In this document: positions 14,047-21,525 of the stretch, piece by piece
Layout: each line of letters opens with the position of its first letter
Position numbering within the stretch: position 1 is the stretch's first letter
DNA from: Bordetella parapertussis
Lineage (GTDB): Bacteria; Pseudomonadota; Gammaproteobacteria; Burkholderiales; Burkholderiaceae_B
Direction of reading: 5' to 3'
Assembly (NCBI GenBank): GCA_945862495.1
Contig: CAMAYM010000037.1
Span: forward strand, 1 to 23,015
DNA: 23,015 bases
Notes under the pieces: model-generated
What the model saw: the letters and a program-made list of their open reading frames with translations, nothing else
Databases searched by the model: none
Told to the model about the DNA's origin: nothing
Translations under genes and position numbers: made by a program

Positions 14047-15834
14047 ATGGCGACAAAACTCAGCAGTCTTACCCGCTGGTTGCGGGATTACCGGGTGCTC
14101 TCTCGGTATAAAACACAATGGCTCCTAGCGGCGCTCTTTCTTCTTTTAGCGGCGGGTGCCACGCTAGCTGTGCCCTTAGCCTTTCGGGATCTGGTGGATA
14201 CGGGTTTAACCAGTGATGCCATTGACTTGAAATTCATCAATCTGTTGCTTCTGGCAATCGTGTTGGGGCTGACGACTGCGAGTCGGTTTTATGTCATGTC
14301 ATGGCTGGGTGAGCGCGTGGTCGCCGATATTCGCAAGCGCGTTTTTGAAAACGTGTTGCGCCAGAGTCCCGCGTATTTTGAAACGCTGCAGACCGGCGAA
14401 GTGTTGTCGCGTATGACCAGCGACACGACCTTGGTACAGACTTTAGTGGGGTCAAGTATCTCGATTGCGCTGCGCAGTTTTGTGATGTTGCTTGGCGGGA
14501 TGACCATGATGTTGATCACCAGTGCCTGGTTAGCCGGCGTGATGATTGTCTTGCTCTTAGTCATCGTATTGCCGCTTTGGGCTCTGAGTCGACGGGTACG
14601 CAAAATGTCGCGCGCGAGTCAAGATACGGTCGCCAATACGAGCGCGATGGCAGGCGAGGTCTTGAATGCGATGACGACTGTTCAGGCATTTGTTCGAGAG
14701 CCCCATGAGCAAAAGCGTTTTGACGTTGCGGTAGAAACTGCATTTTCCGAGGCAAAAAAGCGTATCACCATGCGATCAGTACTGACTGCGACAGCGATCA
14801 TGATGGCGTTTGCTGTGATTGTGTTTGTGCTGTGGATGGGTGCACGACAAGTGACGACCGGTGCGATTTCTCTTGGCGAGTTGACCCAGTTTGTGTTGTA
14901 CGCGGTATTCATTGCTGGCTCGATTGGTGCGTTGTCGGAGACGTGGGGCGATTTGCAACGTGCGGCTGGTGCGATGGAAAGGCTCGTTGAGCTGATGCAA
15001 GCCGAGCCTGCGTTGGACACTGGAATCGGACATCAGGTCAGTATGGGTGAGTTAGCTATGGCAAACCTGTCCTTGGCAAAGCCTCCCCCTCAAGCGAGTC
15101 AGTCTGAGGCTGTGGTGTTTAAAGATGTGACATTTTCTTATCCTTCACGTCCTGAGTATCTGGCAATGAACCACCTCTCCTTTTCCGTGCCTCAGGGTGC
15201 ACGTTATGCCTTGGTGGGTCCCTCTGGCGCGGGCAAGAGCACTTTGTTTGCAATGCTGTTGCGTTTTTATCAGCCCACAGCAGGACAGATCGAGGTGTTT
15301 GGTCGTGATATTACGCAATGGCCAGTCAGCGATTTGAGAAATCTGATCGGGATCGTTCCTCAAGAGCCTGTCATTTTTGCGTCGAGCGCATTAGAAAATA
15401 TTCGTTACGGCAGGCTCGATGCGACGGACGAGGAGGTGATTGCGGCTGCGCACACTGCACATGCGCATGGCTTTATTTCAGCTTTACCGCAAGGCTATGA
15501 CAGCTTTTTAGGTGAGCGCGGTGTGCGGTTGTCAGGCGGGCAAAAACAACGTATCTCGATTGCACGCGCGATCTTGAAAAATCCACCGCTTCTGCTGCTT
15601 GACGAGGCGACCAGTGCCTTGGATGCCGAATCAGAGCGCGAGGTTCAGCTTGCCTTGGATAGCGTGCTTCCCGGCCGAACATCGTTGACCATTGCACATC
15701 GTTTAGCAACGGTCTTGCAAGCGGATCGTATTATCGTGCTCGAAGATGGGGTGGTGGTCGAGCAGGGCCAGCATGCAGAGCTCATTCAGCAGAGTGGGCT
15801 GTATGCGAGATTAGCGAAACTACAGTTTGCTTGA
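14047..15834 (+). CDS. MsbA-like ABC exporter with fused membrane and ATPase domains
   Basis: A 595-residue half-transporter: an exporter-type membrane domain with six helices (about residues 20-315) followed by the ATPase. Nucleotide motifs are complete: Walker A GPSGAGKST (near residue 391), Q-loop VPQEPVIF, signature LSGGQKQRISIARA, Walker B LLLLDEATSALD and switch histidine in TIAHRLAT. Such proteins work as homodimers in the inner membrane and flip lipids or drugs outward. MsbA (lipid A core) and multidrug exporters cannot be told apart from this sequence alone, and no lpxK or similar gene follows. It starts 31 bases after umuC with a weak AGG ribosome site. Confidence 0.88.
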   Translation: MATKLSSLTRWLRDYRVLSRYKTQWLLAALFLLLAAGATLAVPLAFRDLVDTGLTSDAIDLKFINLLLLAIVLGLTTASRFYVMSWLGERVVADIRKRVFENVLRQSPAYFETLQTGEVLSRMTSDTTLVQTLVGSSISIALRSFVMLLGGMTMMLITSAWLAGVMIVLLLVIVLPLWALSRRVRKMSRASQDTVANTSAMAGEVLNAMTTVQAFVREPHEQKRFDVAVETAFSEAKKRITMRSVLTATAIMMAFAVIVFVLWMGARQVTTGAISLGELTQFVLYAVFIAGSIGALSETWGDLQRAAGAMERLVELMQAEPALDTGIGHQVSMGELAMANLSLAKPPPQASQSEAVVFKDVTFSYPSRPEYLAMNHLSFSVPQGARYALVGPSGAGKSTLFAMLLRFYQPTAGQIEVFGRDITQWPVSDLRNLIGIVPQEPVIFASSALENIRYGRLDATDEEVIAAAHTAHAHGFISALPQGYDSFLGERGVRLSGGQKQRISIARAILKNPPLLLLDEATSALDAESEREVQLALDSVLPGRTSLTIAHRLATVLQADRIIVLEDGVVVEQGQHAELIQQSGLYARLAKLQFA

Positions 15835-15915
15835 GTGCCGCATTCCTTGGTCAAACCTACAGTCTGTCCAATCCAGGCACCATTCCACTTGAAATCATTG
15901 AGGTGCAGTCTGGTA

Positions 15916-17121
15916 CTAATGGCTGAGTAACCACCCCGCCAAACCACCTGCGATCACGACCAACCATGGCGGGAGTTTCCAGAACATCAAGGCAACCAAG
16001 GCCAGCAATCCCAAAGTAAAGTCTTGCGCACTCAGGATCGCGCTTGTCCAGACCGGTTGATATAGCGCGGCCAGCAGTAAACCCACCACCGAGGCATTGA
16101 TACCACCCAAGGCTGCTTGCGTGCGGAGGTTTTGGCGCAGCGATTCCCAAAAGGGCAGCGCACCGACGACCAATAAAAACGAAGGGACAAAAATCGCGAT
16201 CAGTGCAATAACTCCACCCGCCCATCCGTTTGGTGACGCAGTCATCGACGCACCCAAAAATGCGGCAAAGGTAAACAGCGGCCCCGGCATGGCTTGGGTC
16301 GCACCATACCCCGCGAGAAAGGTCTCTTCGCTCACCCAGCCCGTTGGTACGACCTCAGTCTGCAGCAAGGGGAGCACGACGTGACCGCCTCCAAATACCA
16401 GCGAACCTGCACGATAAAACGCATCGACCATTGCGAGTGTCTGATTAGGAAATACTTCCGAGGTGAGTGGTAACGCGATTAATAAAATAATGAAGAGTAC
16501 GAGCCATAAAGCGCCCATGTGACGAGAAATCTTGATGGGGAGAGGATCATGGCGGGCGAGTTGAACGGGTTTGAACAGCACAATGCCGGCGATTCCTGCC
16601 AGGATAATGACGCCTACCTGTGACCAGACAGAGGGGATGAGCAGTGCGGCACAGGTGGCCAGCATCATGATGGTGACGCGCTTGACGTCTGTGCATAAGC
16701 CACGCGCCATACCCCAGACTGCTTGTGCAACAACAGCGACGGCGATGATTTTTAAGCCTTGCAGTGCGCCCTCTGAAACGCTGTTGCCAAGGTTTGAGAG
16801 CCCGATAGCAAACACAATCAACGCAATCGCTGAGGGTAGGGTAAAGCCCGCCCAGGCTGCAAAGGCACCGCTATAGCCCGCGCGTGAAAAACCTAGCGCG
16901 ATACCGACTTGACTACTCGCGGGTCCAGGTAGGAATTGGCAGAGTGCCACAAGGTCTGCATAGCTCCAGTCGCTGAGCCATTGACGTCGGGTCACGAACT
17001 CCTCGCGAAAAAATCCCAAATGTGCCACCGGACCACCAAAGGAAGTTAGTCCCAAGCGGAGAAAAATTAGAAAAACTGCCCAAGGGCCGTGGTCTTTGTT
17101 TATTGTGTACGCGGTTGTCAT
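15916..17121 (-). CDS. chrA: ChrA-type chromate efflux transporter
   Basis: A 401-residue membrane protein with two homologous chromate-transporter halves, the long-chain form of the family. The first half has LRLGLTSFGGPVAHLG (about 22-37) and CQFLPGPASSQVG; the second repeats the pattern with FGGGHVVLPLLQ and GATQAMPGPLF. Both FGG...PGP signatures are intact. ChrA expels chromate, driven by the proton gradient, and its anion pocket is related to sulfate. No chrB regulator is visible. It is divergent from egtD across 119 bases and convergent with the ABC exporter; a link to selenium oxyanions is only speculation. Confidence 0.88.
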   Translation of the reverse strand: MTTAYTINKDHGPWAVFLIFLRLGLTSFGGPVAHLGFFREEFVTRRQWLSDWSYADLVALCQFLPGPASSQVGIALGFSRAGYSGAFAAWAGFTLPSAIALIVFAIGLSNLGNSVSEGALQGLKIIAVAVVAQAVWGMARGLCTDVKRVTIMMLATCAALLIPSVWSQVGVIILAGIAGIVLFKPVQLARHDPLPIKISRHMGALWLVLFIILLIALPLTSEVFPNQTLAMVDAFYRAGSLVFGGGHVVLPLLQTEVVPTGWVSEETFLAGYGATQAMPGPLFTFAAFLGASMTASPNGWAGGVIALIAIFVPSFLLVVGALPFWESLRQNLRTQAALGGINASVVGLLLAALYQPVWTSAILSAQDFTLGLLALVALMFWKLPPWLVVIAGGLAGWLLSH

Positions 17122-17128
17122 AGTGCTG

Positions 17129-17184
17129 AGTACGTAAAGTGTATGGGTGATTATGCCTTAAGCCCCCGCGTTCGCATACGTACT
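17129..17184. repeat. Inverted AGTACGTA / TACGTACT pair between chrA and egtD
   Basis: AGTACGTA at 17129-17136 and TACGTACT at 17177-17184 are perfect 8-base complements 40 bases apart in the divergent promoter region of chrA and egtD. They might be paired operator sites for a shared regulator. The arms are themselves partly palindromic, so the chance of coincidence is not small. Confidence 0.3.
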
Positions 17185-17240
17185 GAATGTGGGCGTGTTA
17201 TGGTTTGACGCGTAAATTGTGCGTTGTCCGGAGCATGTGC

Positions 17241-18218
17241 ATGACCCAACAGACCCCGAGTTTCTATCAGACGTTTGACCTTGATCCTCGCGCAGTGGCG
17301 GCAGAGTTAGAGCGAGGGTTGACCGCAACGCATGCGCATTGCTCTCCAAAATATTTCTACAATGCTTTGGGTTCGACCTTGTTTGAGGCGATTACCCACC
17401 TGCCTGAATATTATCCAACCCGCACCGAAGCCAGTATTTTTGCTGAGTATGCAAAGGCGATTCATCAGTGTATTCCTCAACAAGCCACATGGCTTGATTT
17501 AGGTGCAGGGAGTTGCCAAAAGGCGGCGAGCCTCTTTTCAGGAACTGCGCCGGGTGTCTATGTGGCGGTCGACATTTCACTGGATTACTTAACCGACACA
17601 TTGATCAACCTGCAGCGTAGCCATCCGAGCGTCAAGATGGTGGGTGTAGGGATGGATTTTTCTGCATCGCTCAACTTTCCAGCAGCGCTCACCACGCAGC
17701 TCACGCAACACCCTGTTTTTGCTTTTTACCCTGGATCGAGTTTAGGTAATTTCACTCCTGCAGAAGCACTTGGATTTTTAAATCGGATTGCCAATCTGTG
17801 CCAGCAAGGTCAGGCAGGCTCAGGTTTGTTGATCGGAATTGATCTGGTCAAGTCTACTGAGGTGCTCGAGCGCGCGTATGACGATGATCTTGGCGTGACG
17901 GCTGCCTTTAATCTCAATGTCTTGAGGCATATCAACACCTTGTTAGGGACAGATTTTGATGTCCGCGACTGGCAGCACAAGGCGCTTTTTAACGTTGCCG
18001 AATCTCGCATTGAGATGCACTTGTTAGCGCGTCACGCTGTCACAGTTCGCTGGGGCGAGCAGTCGCGTACTTTTCAGGCGGGTGAGGCGATTCACACAGA
18101 AAATTCTTACAAGTGGACGATCCCAAACTTTGCGGCGTTATTAAAGCAGGCTGGATTTTCACACACGCAGTGCTGGACGGATCCGCAGGCGCAATACGCT
18201 TTGTTTTGGGCGCATTAA
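17241..18218 (+). CDS. egtD: L-histidine N-alpha-methyltransferase EgtD (hercynine synthase)
   Basis: A 325-residue SAM-dependent methyltransferase. I chose ATG 17241 because GGAG lies at 17230-17233, seven bases upstream; the frame is open further back to 17187 but without a better site. YFYNALGSTLFEAITHLPEYY (about residues 38-58) with PTRTE after it is the EgtD hallmark, DLGAGS (86-91) is the SAM site, and YPGSSLGNF and IEMHLLA are further family segments. EgtD adds three methyl groups to histidine to make hercynine, the betaine acceptor for ergothioneine and selenoneine. It is convergent with the EgtB-like gene and lies within the sen cluster, so its hercynine probably feeds selenoneine synthesis. 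Confidence 0.92.
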   Translation: MTQQTPSFYQTFDLDPRAVAAELERGLTATHAHCSPKYFYNALGSTLFEAITHLPEYYPTRTEASIFAEYAKAIHQCIPQQATWLDLGAGSCQKAASLFSGTAPGVYVAVDISLDYLTDTLINLQRSHPSVKMVGVGMDFSASLNFPAALTTQLTQHPVFAFYPGSSLGNFTPAEALGFLNRIANLCQQGQAGSGLLIGIDLVKSTEVLERAYDDDLGVTAAFNLNVLRHINTLLGTDFDVRDWQHKALFNVAESRIEMHLLARHAVTVRWGEQSRTFQAGEAIHTENSYKWTIPNFAALLKQAGFSHTQCWTDPQAQYALFWAH

Positions 18219-18249
18219 TCCGTCTCGCGTTTCAATTTTCAGCTTTGCT

Positions 18250-18285
18250 GGTCTGTGCAACACAGACACTTATTTAGCACAGACC
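18250..18285. terminator. Alternative hairpins between convergent egtD and senA
   Basis: GTCTGTG (18251-18257) pairs with CACAGAC (18261-18267) around a three-base loop, followed on the + strand by ACTTATTTAG. The same left arm, as GGTCTGTGC (18250-18258), can instead pair with GCACAGACC (18277-18285), which lies inside the last codons of senA. A further CAGC-TTT-GCTG stem precedes them at 18240-18250. Position and shape suggest a terminator serving both convergent genes. Confidence 0.5.
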
Positions 18286-19454
18286 CTAAAGCCCGCATAA
18301 ATATCGCGGCGCTCTGGGGTAAAAAAGTTGCGGTAATGCACGTTTCGTAAATACGGATGAGTCACCCACGCGGCACCGCGTAACACTTTGCGCGAGCCAA
18401 ACCAGGGTGCGGAGTATTCGACGTAAGGGTGTGGCGTAAAACCCTCGAACGGCTCAAAATTGTCCGCAGTCCATTCCCACACCTCTCCCCATTTGAAATC
18501 TTCTTGCGTGCGTGCAGCGATGTCCCACTCGGCTTCAGACGGGAGTCTGCAGCTTGCCCATTGGCAATAGGCCTGCGCGTCATCCCAAGAGATATGCGTG
18601 GCGCAAGCCTCGGGATCGAGCGGCTGCCAGGTCCCAAAGGTGTTGATCTCAAAGGGTAATGCGGTGGGGGATGATAAGGGTGGAGCAGAGATAGATTTTT
18701 CACGAACGTACAGCGGCAAACGATGACCGGTTGCCCTGATAAAGTTGAAATATTCTGCCCAGGTCACAGGATGCAGCGCGATCGAAAATGCCGCGAGTGC
18801 GGTGTTGCGCTGTCCGACTTCGTTATCAAAACAAAAGAATTGGCCAGACAGTCTTTGCCAGTCTGTGCCCATTGACCAAGATGCAGCCTTGAGGGGGCGC
18901 ATCGTCGTCAACGCCTGCTGACTAGTTGCGCGTCGCGCATGGGCAACGTTTGCCCATGTCGCCTCAAAAGGGATCTCTAGCGCTTGGGCCATATAGGCGC
19001 TCGCTTCGAGGTGCATGGCCTCATGCTGCAGCGCAAGCCAGTAAAAATACAAAGCGGGTGAACCATCTATTTCTTGTTCAAGACTACCTAAGGTCATGTT
19101 CAGCGTCTTTTGTAGAAACGCAAGACATTCCGTCGTTTGTAGTAGCGGCAAACTCCAGCGACTGCCGTGCCCGACTGTTGCACTGTCGTACCACGCATCT
19201 GCCGAGGCAATGACCGAAGGCAGGCGAGGGTGATGGATGTCCTGCAGCACGCCATCAGAGCGCTGCTGGTTTCGCGTGACCCAGTACTCTTGAAACCAGG
19301 CAAGGTGACCCAACTCCCAAAGTGGCGGATTAAACGTATCCTCAAGGGGTACGTTGAGCCTCCCGGCTTGCTGGTAGCAAGCAAAGGCCCCCAACGTGTG
19401 CGCCCTGAGGGATTTAAGCCCCTGAGCCAATATGTTTACTTCCGCTTGTCGCAT
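18270..19454 (-). CDS. senA: SenA: EgtB-like non-haem iron selenoneine synthase
   Basis: A 394-residue protein with the EgtB layout: an N-terminal DinB-like domain and a C-terminal formylglycine-generating-enzyme fold. The iron-binding histidines are His50 (NPPLWELGHLAWFQ) and His144/His148 (QHEAMHLEA). The C-terminal half has WEWTADNFEPF, VLRGAAW and YAGFRVC. EgtB itself joins gamma-glutamylcysteine or cysteine to hercynine; the neighbours SenB and SenC and the lack of egtA, egtC or egtE here favour SenA, which joins a selenosugar to hercynine and leads to selenoneine. The start lies only 21 bases from that of senB on the other strand. No good ribosome site precedes the ATG; a TTG eight codons in has GGAAG upstream. 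An EgtB role is the alternative. Confidence 0.82.
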   Translation of the reverse strand: MRQAEVNILAQGLKSLRAHTLGAFACYQQAGRLNVPLEDTFNPPLWELGHLAWFQEYWVTRNQQRSDGVLQDIHHPRLPSVIASADAWYDSATVGHGSRWSLPLLQTTECLAFLQKTLNMTLGSLEQEIDGSPALYFYWLALQHEAMHLEASAYMAQALEIPFEATWANVAHARRATSQQALTTMRPLKAASWSMGTDWQRLSGQFFCFDNEVGQRNTALAAFSIALHPVTWAEYFNFIRATGHRLPLYVREKSISAPPLSSPTALPFEINTFGTWQPLDPEACATHISWDDAQAYCQWASCRLPSEAEWDIAARTQEDFKWGEVWEWTADNFEPFEGFTPHPYVEYSAPWFGSRKVLRGAAWVTHPYLRNVHYRNFFTPERRDIYAGFRVCAK

Positions 19455-19475
19455 GATTCTTGGTAAGCTTTTGAT

Positions 19476-20456
19476 ATGCCTATTTTACCTAACCCTACAC
19501 GCTTGAATGTCGTCATCGTCAGCCCTGCATTGGCCGCAGCCAATAATGGTAATTGGCAGACGGCACAGCGCTATGCGCGCATGCTTCGTTCTTTTTGTCG
19601 GGTCAGGATTGTCCAGCAATGGGATGGCAGCGCTCAGGATCATGTGATGATTGCGCTTCATGCCCGTCGCAGTTATGCCTCAATAGCCGACTGGCATGTC
19701 CGCCACGGTACGAGGGGCTTGGTCGTAGTGCTCACAGGCACCGATCTGTATCGCGATATCCAAAGCGATCCTGAGGCCCAGCAGTCTCTGCGTTGGGCGC
19801 ATACGTTGGTCGTGCTGCAAACTGAGGGTTTACAGGCGGTACCTGAGGCGTTTCAGCCCAAAACCGTGGTGGCGTTTCAATCCACGACAACGCGACAGAC
19901 GTTGCCCAAAACGAGTCGCCACCTACGCGCGATCATGGTGGGGCATTTGCGGTCTGAAAAATCACCGCAGACCTTTTTTAAGGCGGCAAAACAGCTTGTA
20001 GAACACACGGATATCTACCTGCAGCACGTCGGTGGCGAGCATGATCCCGCGCTCGCAAGTGAAGCGCACGAGACCGCTGCCCTCTGTTCCCAGTATGCTT
20101 TTTTAGGCGCACGTCCGCACGAGGCCACGCGTCGACTGATTCAGCGTGCCCATGTGCTGGTGCACCCAAGTGTGATGGAGGGGGGCGCACATGTGGTCAT
20201 GGAGGCGATCTGTAGTGGTGTGCCCGTGATCGCCTCTCGCATTGCTGGTAACGAAGGGATGTTGGGCCAAGATTACGCAGGATTTTTTCCAACTGAGGAT
20301 GCAGATGCGTTGGCAGCCCTGTTGTTGCGGGTCCGAAACGATCCCTCTTTTTATGCCTTGCTAGAGGGCCAGTGTGCCTCGCGGGCTCCATTGTTTGAAC
20401 CTGCCCGAGAACAAGAGCGATTGATTACAATCGTTCAACAATCTATTTCGTCTTAA
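19476..20456 (+). CDS. senB: SenB: selenosugar synthase (TIGR04348-type glycosyltransferase homologue)
   Basis: A 326-residue GT4-like protein. The N-terminal Rossmann half holds the subgroup features SPALAAANNGNWQTA (16-30), IALHARRSYASI (59-70) and VVVLTGTDLYRDI (83-95); the C-terminal half has the retaining-glycosyltransferase EX7E motif (Glu235 to Glu243 in EGGAHVVME) and then GVPVIAS. These match the TIGR04348 group to which SenB belongs. SenB uses selenophosphate and UDP-N-acetylsugar to form a C-Se bond, giving the selenosugar used by SenA. It is followed by senC after 15 bases. No ribosome site is visible before the ATG, so the message may be leaderless or start inside senA. Confidence 0.85.
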   Translation: MPILPNPTRLNVVIVSPALAAANNGNWQTAQRYARMLRSFCRVRIVQQWDGSAQDHVMIALHARRSYASIADWHVRHGTRGLVVVLTGTDLYRDIQSDPEAQQSLRWAHTLVVLQTEGLQAVPEAFQPKTVVAFQSTTTRQTLPKTSRHLRAIMVGHLRSEKSPQTFFKAAKQLVEHTDIYLQHVGGEHDPALASEAHETAALCSQYAFLGARPHEATRRLIQRAHVLVHPSVMEGGAHVVMEAICSGVPVIASRIAGNEGMLGQDYAGFFPTEDADALAALLLRVRNDPSFYALLEGQCASRAPLFEPAREQERLITIVQQSISS

Positions 20457-20471
20457 CTCCCAAGGAATCTC

Positions 20472-21521
20472 ATGAAAACAATCGAGCCACGCCTCACGTC
20501 CCTGTCCCATGGTGGCGGTTGTGGATGCAAAATCGCTCCGGCCGTCTTGCATGAGATTTTGAAGGGCACGATGCAGATGCCGATCCCAAAAGAACTCATG
20601 GTTGGCATCGCGACAGCCGATGATGCGGCGGTCTATCGTTTAAATGATGAGCAGGCACTGATCGCCACGACAGACTTCTTTATGCCGATCGTGGACGATC
20701 CACACGAGTTTGGTCGCATCGCAGCGACCAATGCGATTAGCGACGTCTACGCCATGGGTGGACGTCCGATTTTGGCTTTGGCGCTTGTCGGGATGCCGAT
20801 CAATATGCTGTCCACAGAAACAATTGGCAAAGTGCTCGAAGGCGGTGCTTCGGTTTGTCGAACTGCGGGCATCCCGATCGCGGGCGGCCACACGATTGAT
20901 TCTGTCGAAGCGATTTACGGTTTAGTCGTGCTGGGTCTCGTTCATCCGGATCGCGTCAAACGCAACGATGGTGCGCGCAAGGGTGATGTGATGATTTTAG
21001 GCAAACCTGTTGGTGTGGGGATCTTGTCCGCAGCGTTAAAAAAAGAAGCACTTGATGCGGCGGGTTATGCCTCCATGATTCACAACACCACCAAGCTCAA
21101 CACACCTGGACCTGAGCTCGCTGAGCTTGAGGGGGTTCATGCGTTGACGGATGTCACAGGTTTTGGCTTGGCGGGTCATGCGTTAGAAATCGCGCGTGGC
21201 GCGGATCTGACCGCTCAGATTAACTGGGCAGATGTACCGTTATTGCCCGGCGTTGTGGATTTGATCCAGGCAGGGATGGTGACGGGCGCCTCAGGTCGTA
21301 ACTGGGATGGCTATGGGCAGGACGTGAGTCTAGCAACAGGCTTACCCTCCGAATGTCAGACACTCATGACAGATCCTCAAACGAGTGGTGGCTTGCTGGT
21401 GTGTTGTGCGCCAGAGTCCGTAAAGGATGTGCTCGCCATTTTCAAGAAACATGATTTTGGTCATGCCAGCGTGATTGGGCAGGTGGTGGACAAGCAGGCT
21501 GCACGACTCGTGGTGGTCTAA
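20472..21521 (+). CDS. senC: SenC / SelD: selenide, water dikinase (selenophosphate synthetase)
   Basis: A 349-residue PurM-like synthetase. The N-terminal GGGCGCK has the catalytic Cys17 and Lys20 at the same numbers as E. coli SelD, here with Cys rather than selenocysteine. ATTDFFMP, DVYAMGGRP and AGGHTID follow in the usual order, and DPQTSGGLL marks the C-terminal end. It makes selenophosphate from selenide and ATP. AAGGA lies five bases before the ATG and the gene is 15 bases behind senB, so the product most likely feeds SenB; such SelD copies in sen clusters are named SenC. It could also serve selenocysteine or selenouridine synthesis, but no selA, selB or selU is in view. Confidence 0.9.
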   Translation: MKTIEPRLTSLSHGGGCGCKIAPAVLHEILKGTMQMPIPKELMVGIATADDAAVYRLNDEQALIATTDFFMPIVDDPHEFGRIAATNAISDVYAMGGRPILALALVGMPINMLSTETIGKVLEGGASVCRTAGIPIAGGHTIDSVEAIYGLVVLGLVHPDRVKRNDGARKGDVMILGKPVGVGILSAALKKEALDAAGYASMIHNTTKLNTPGPELAELEGVHALTDVTGFGLAGHALEIARGADLTAQINWADVPLLPGVVDLIQAGMVTGASGRNWDGYGQDVSLATGLPSECQTLMTDPQTSGGLLVCCAPESVKDVLAIFKKHDFGHASVIGQVVDKQAARLVVV

Positions 21522-21525
21522 CACA

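Noticed and set aside
15857..16225. Open frame of 122 codons on the - strand overlapping the end of chrA
   Set aside because: It runs in another frame of the chrA C-terminal half, which has clear chromate-transporter motifs; there is no independent support.
17187..17240. Upstream in-frame extension of egtD to 17187
   Set aside because: The extra 18 residues have no EgtD character and the ATG at 17241 has a well-spaced GGAG.
17241..19454. Mycobacterial-type ergothioneine cluster
   Set aside because: No egtA, egtC or egtE is present, while the SenB-type and SelD-type genes adjoin; selenoneine fits better, though some ergothioneine activity is not excluded.
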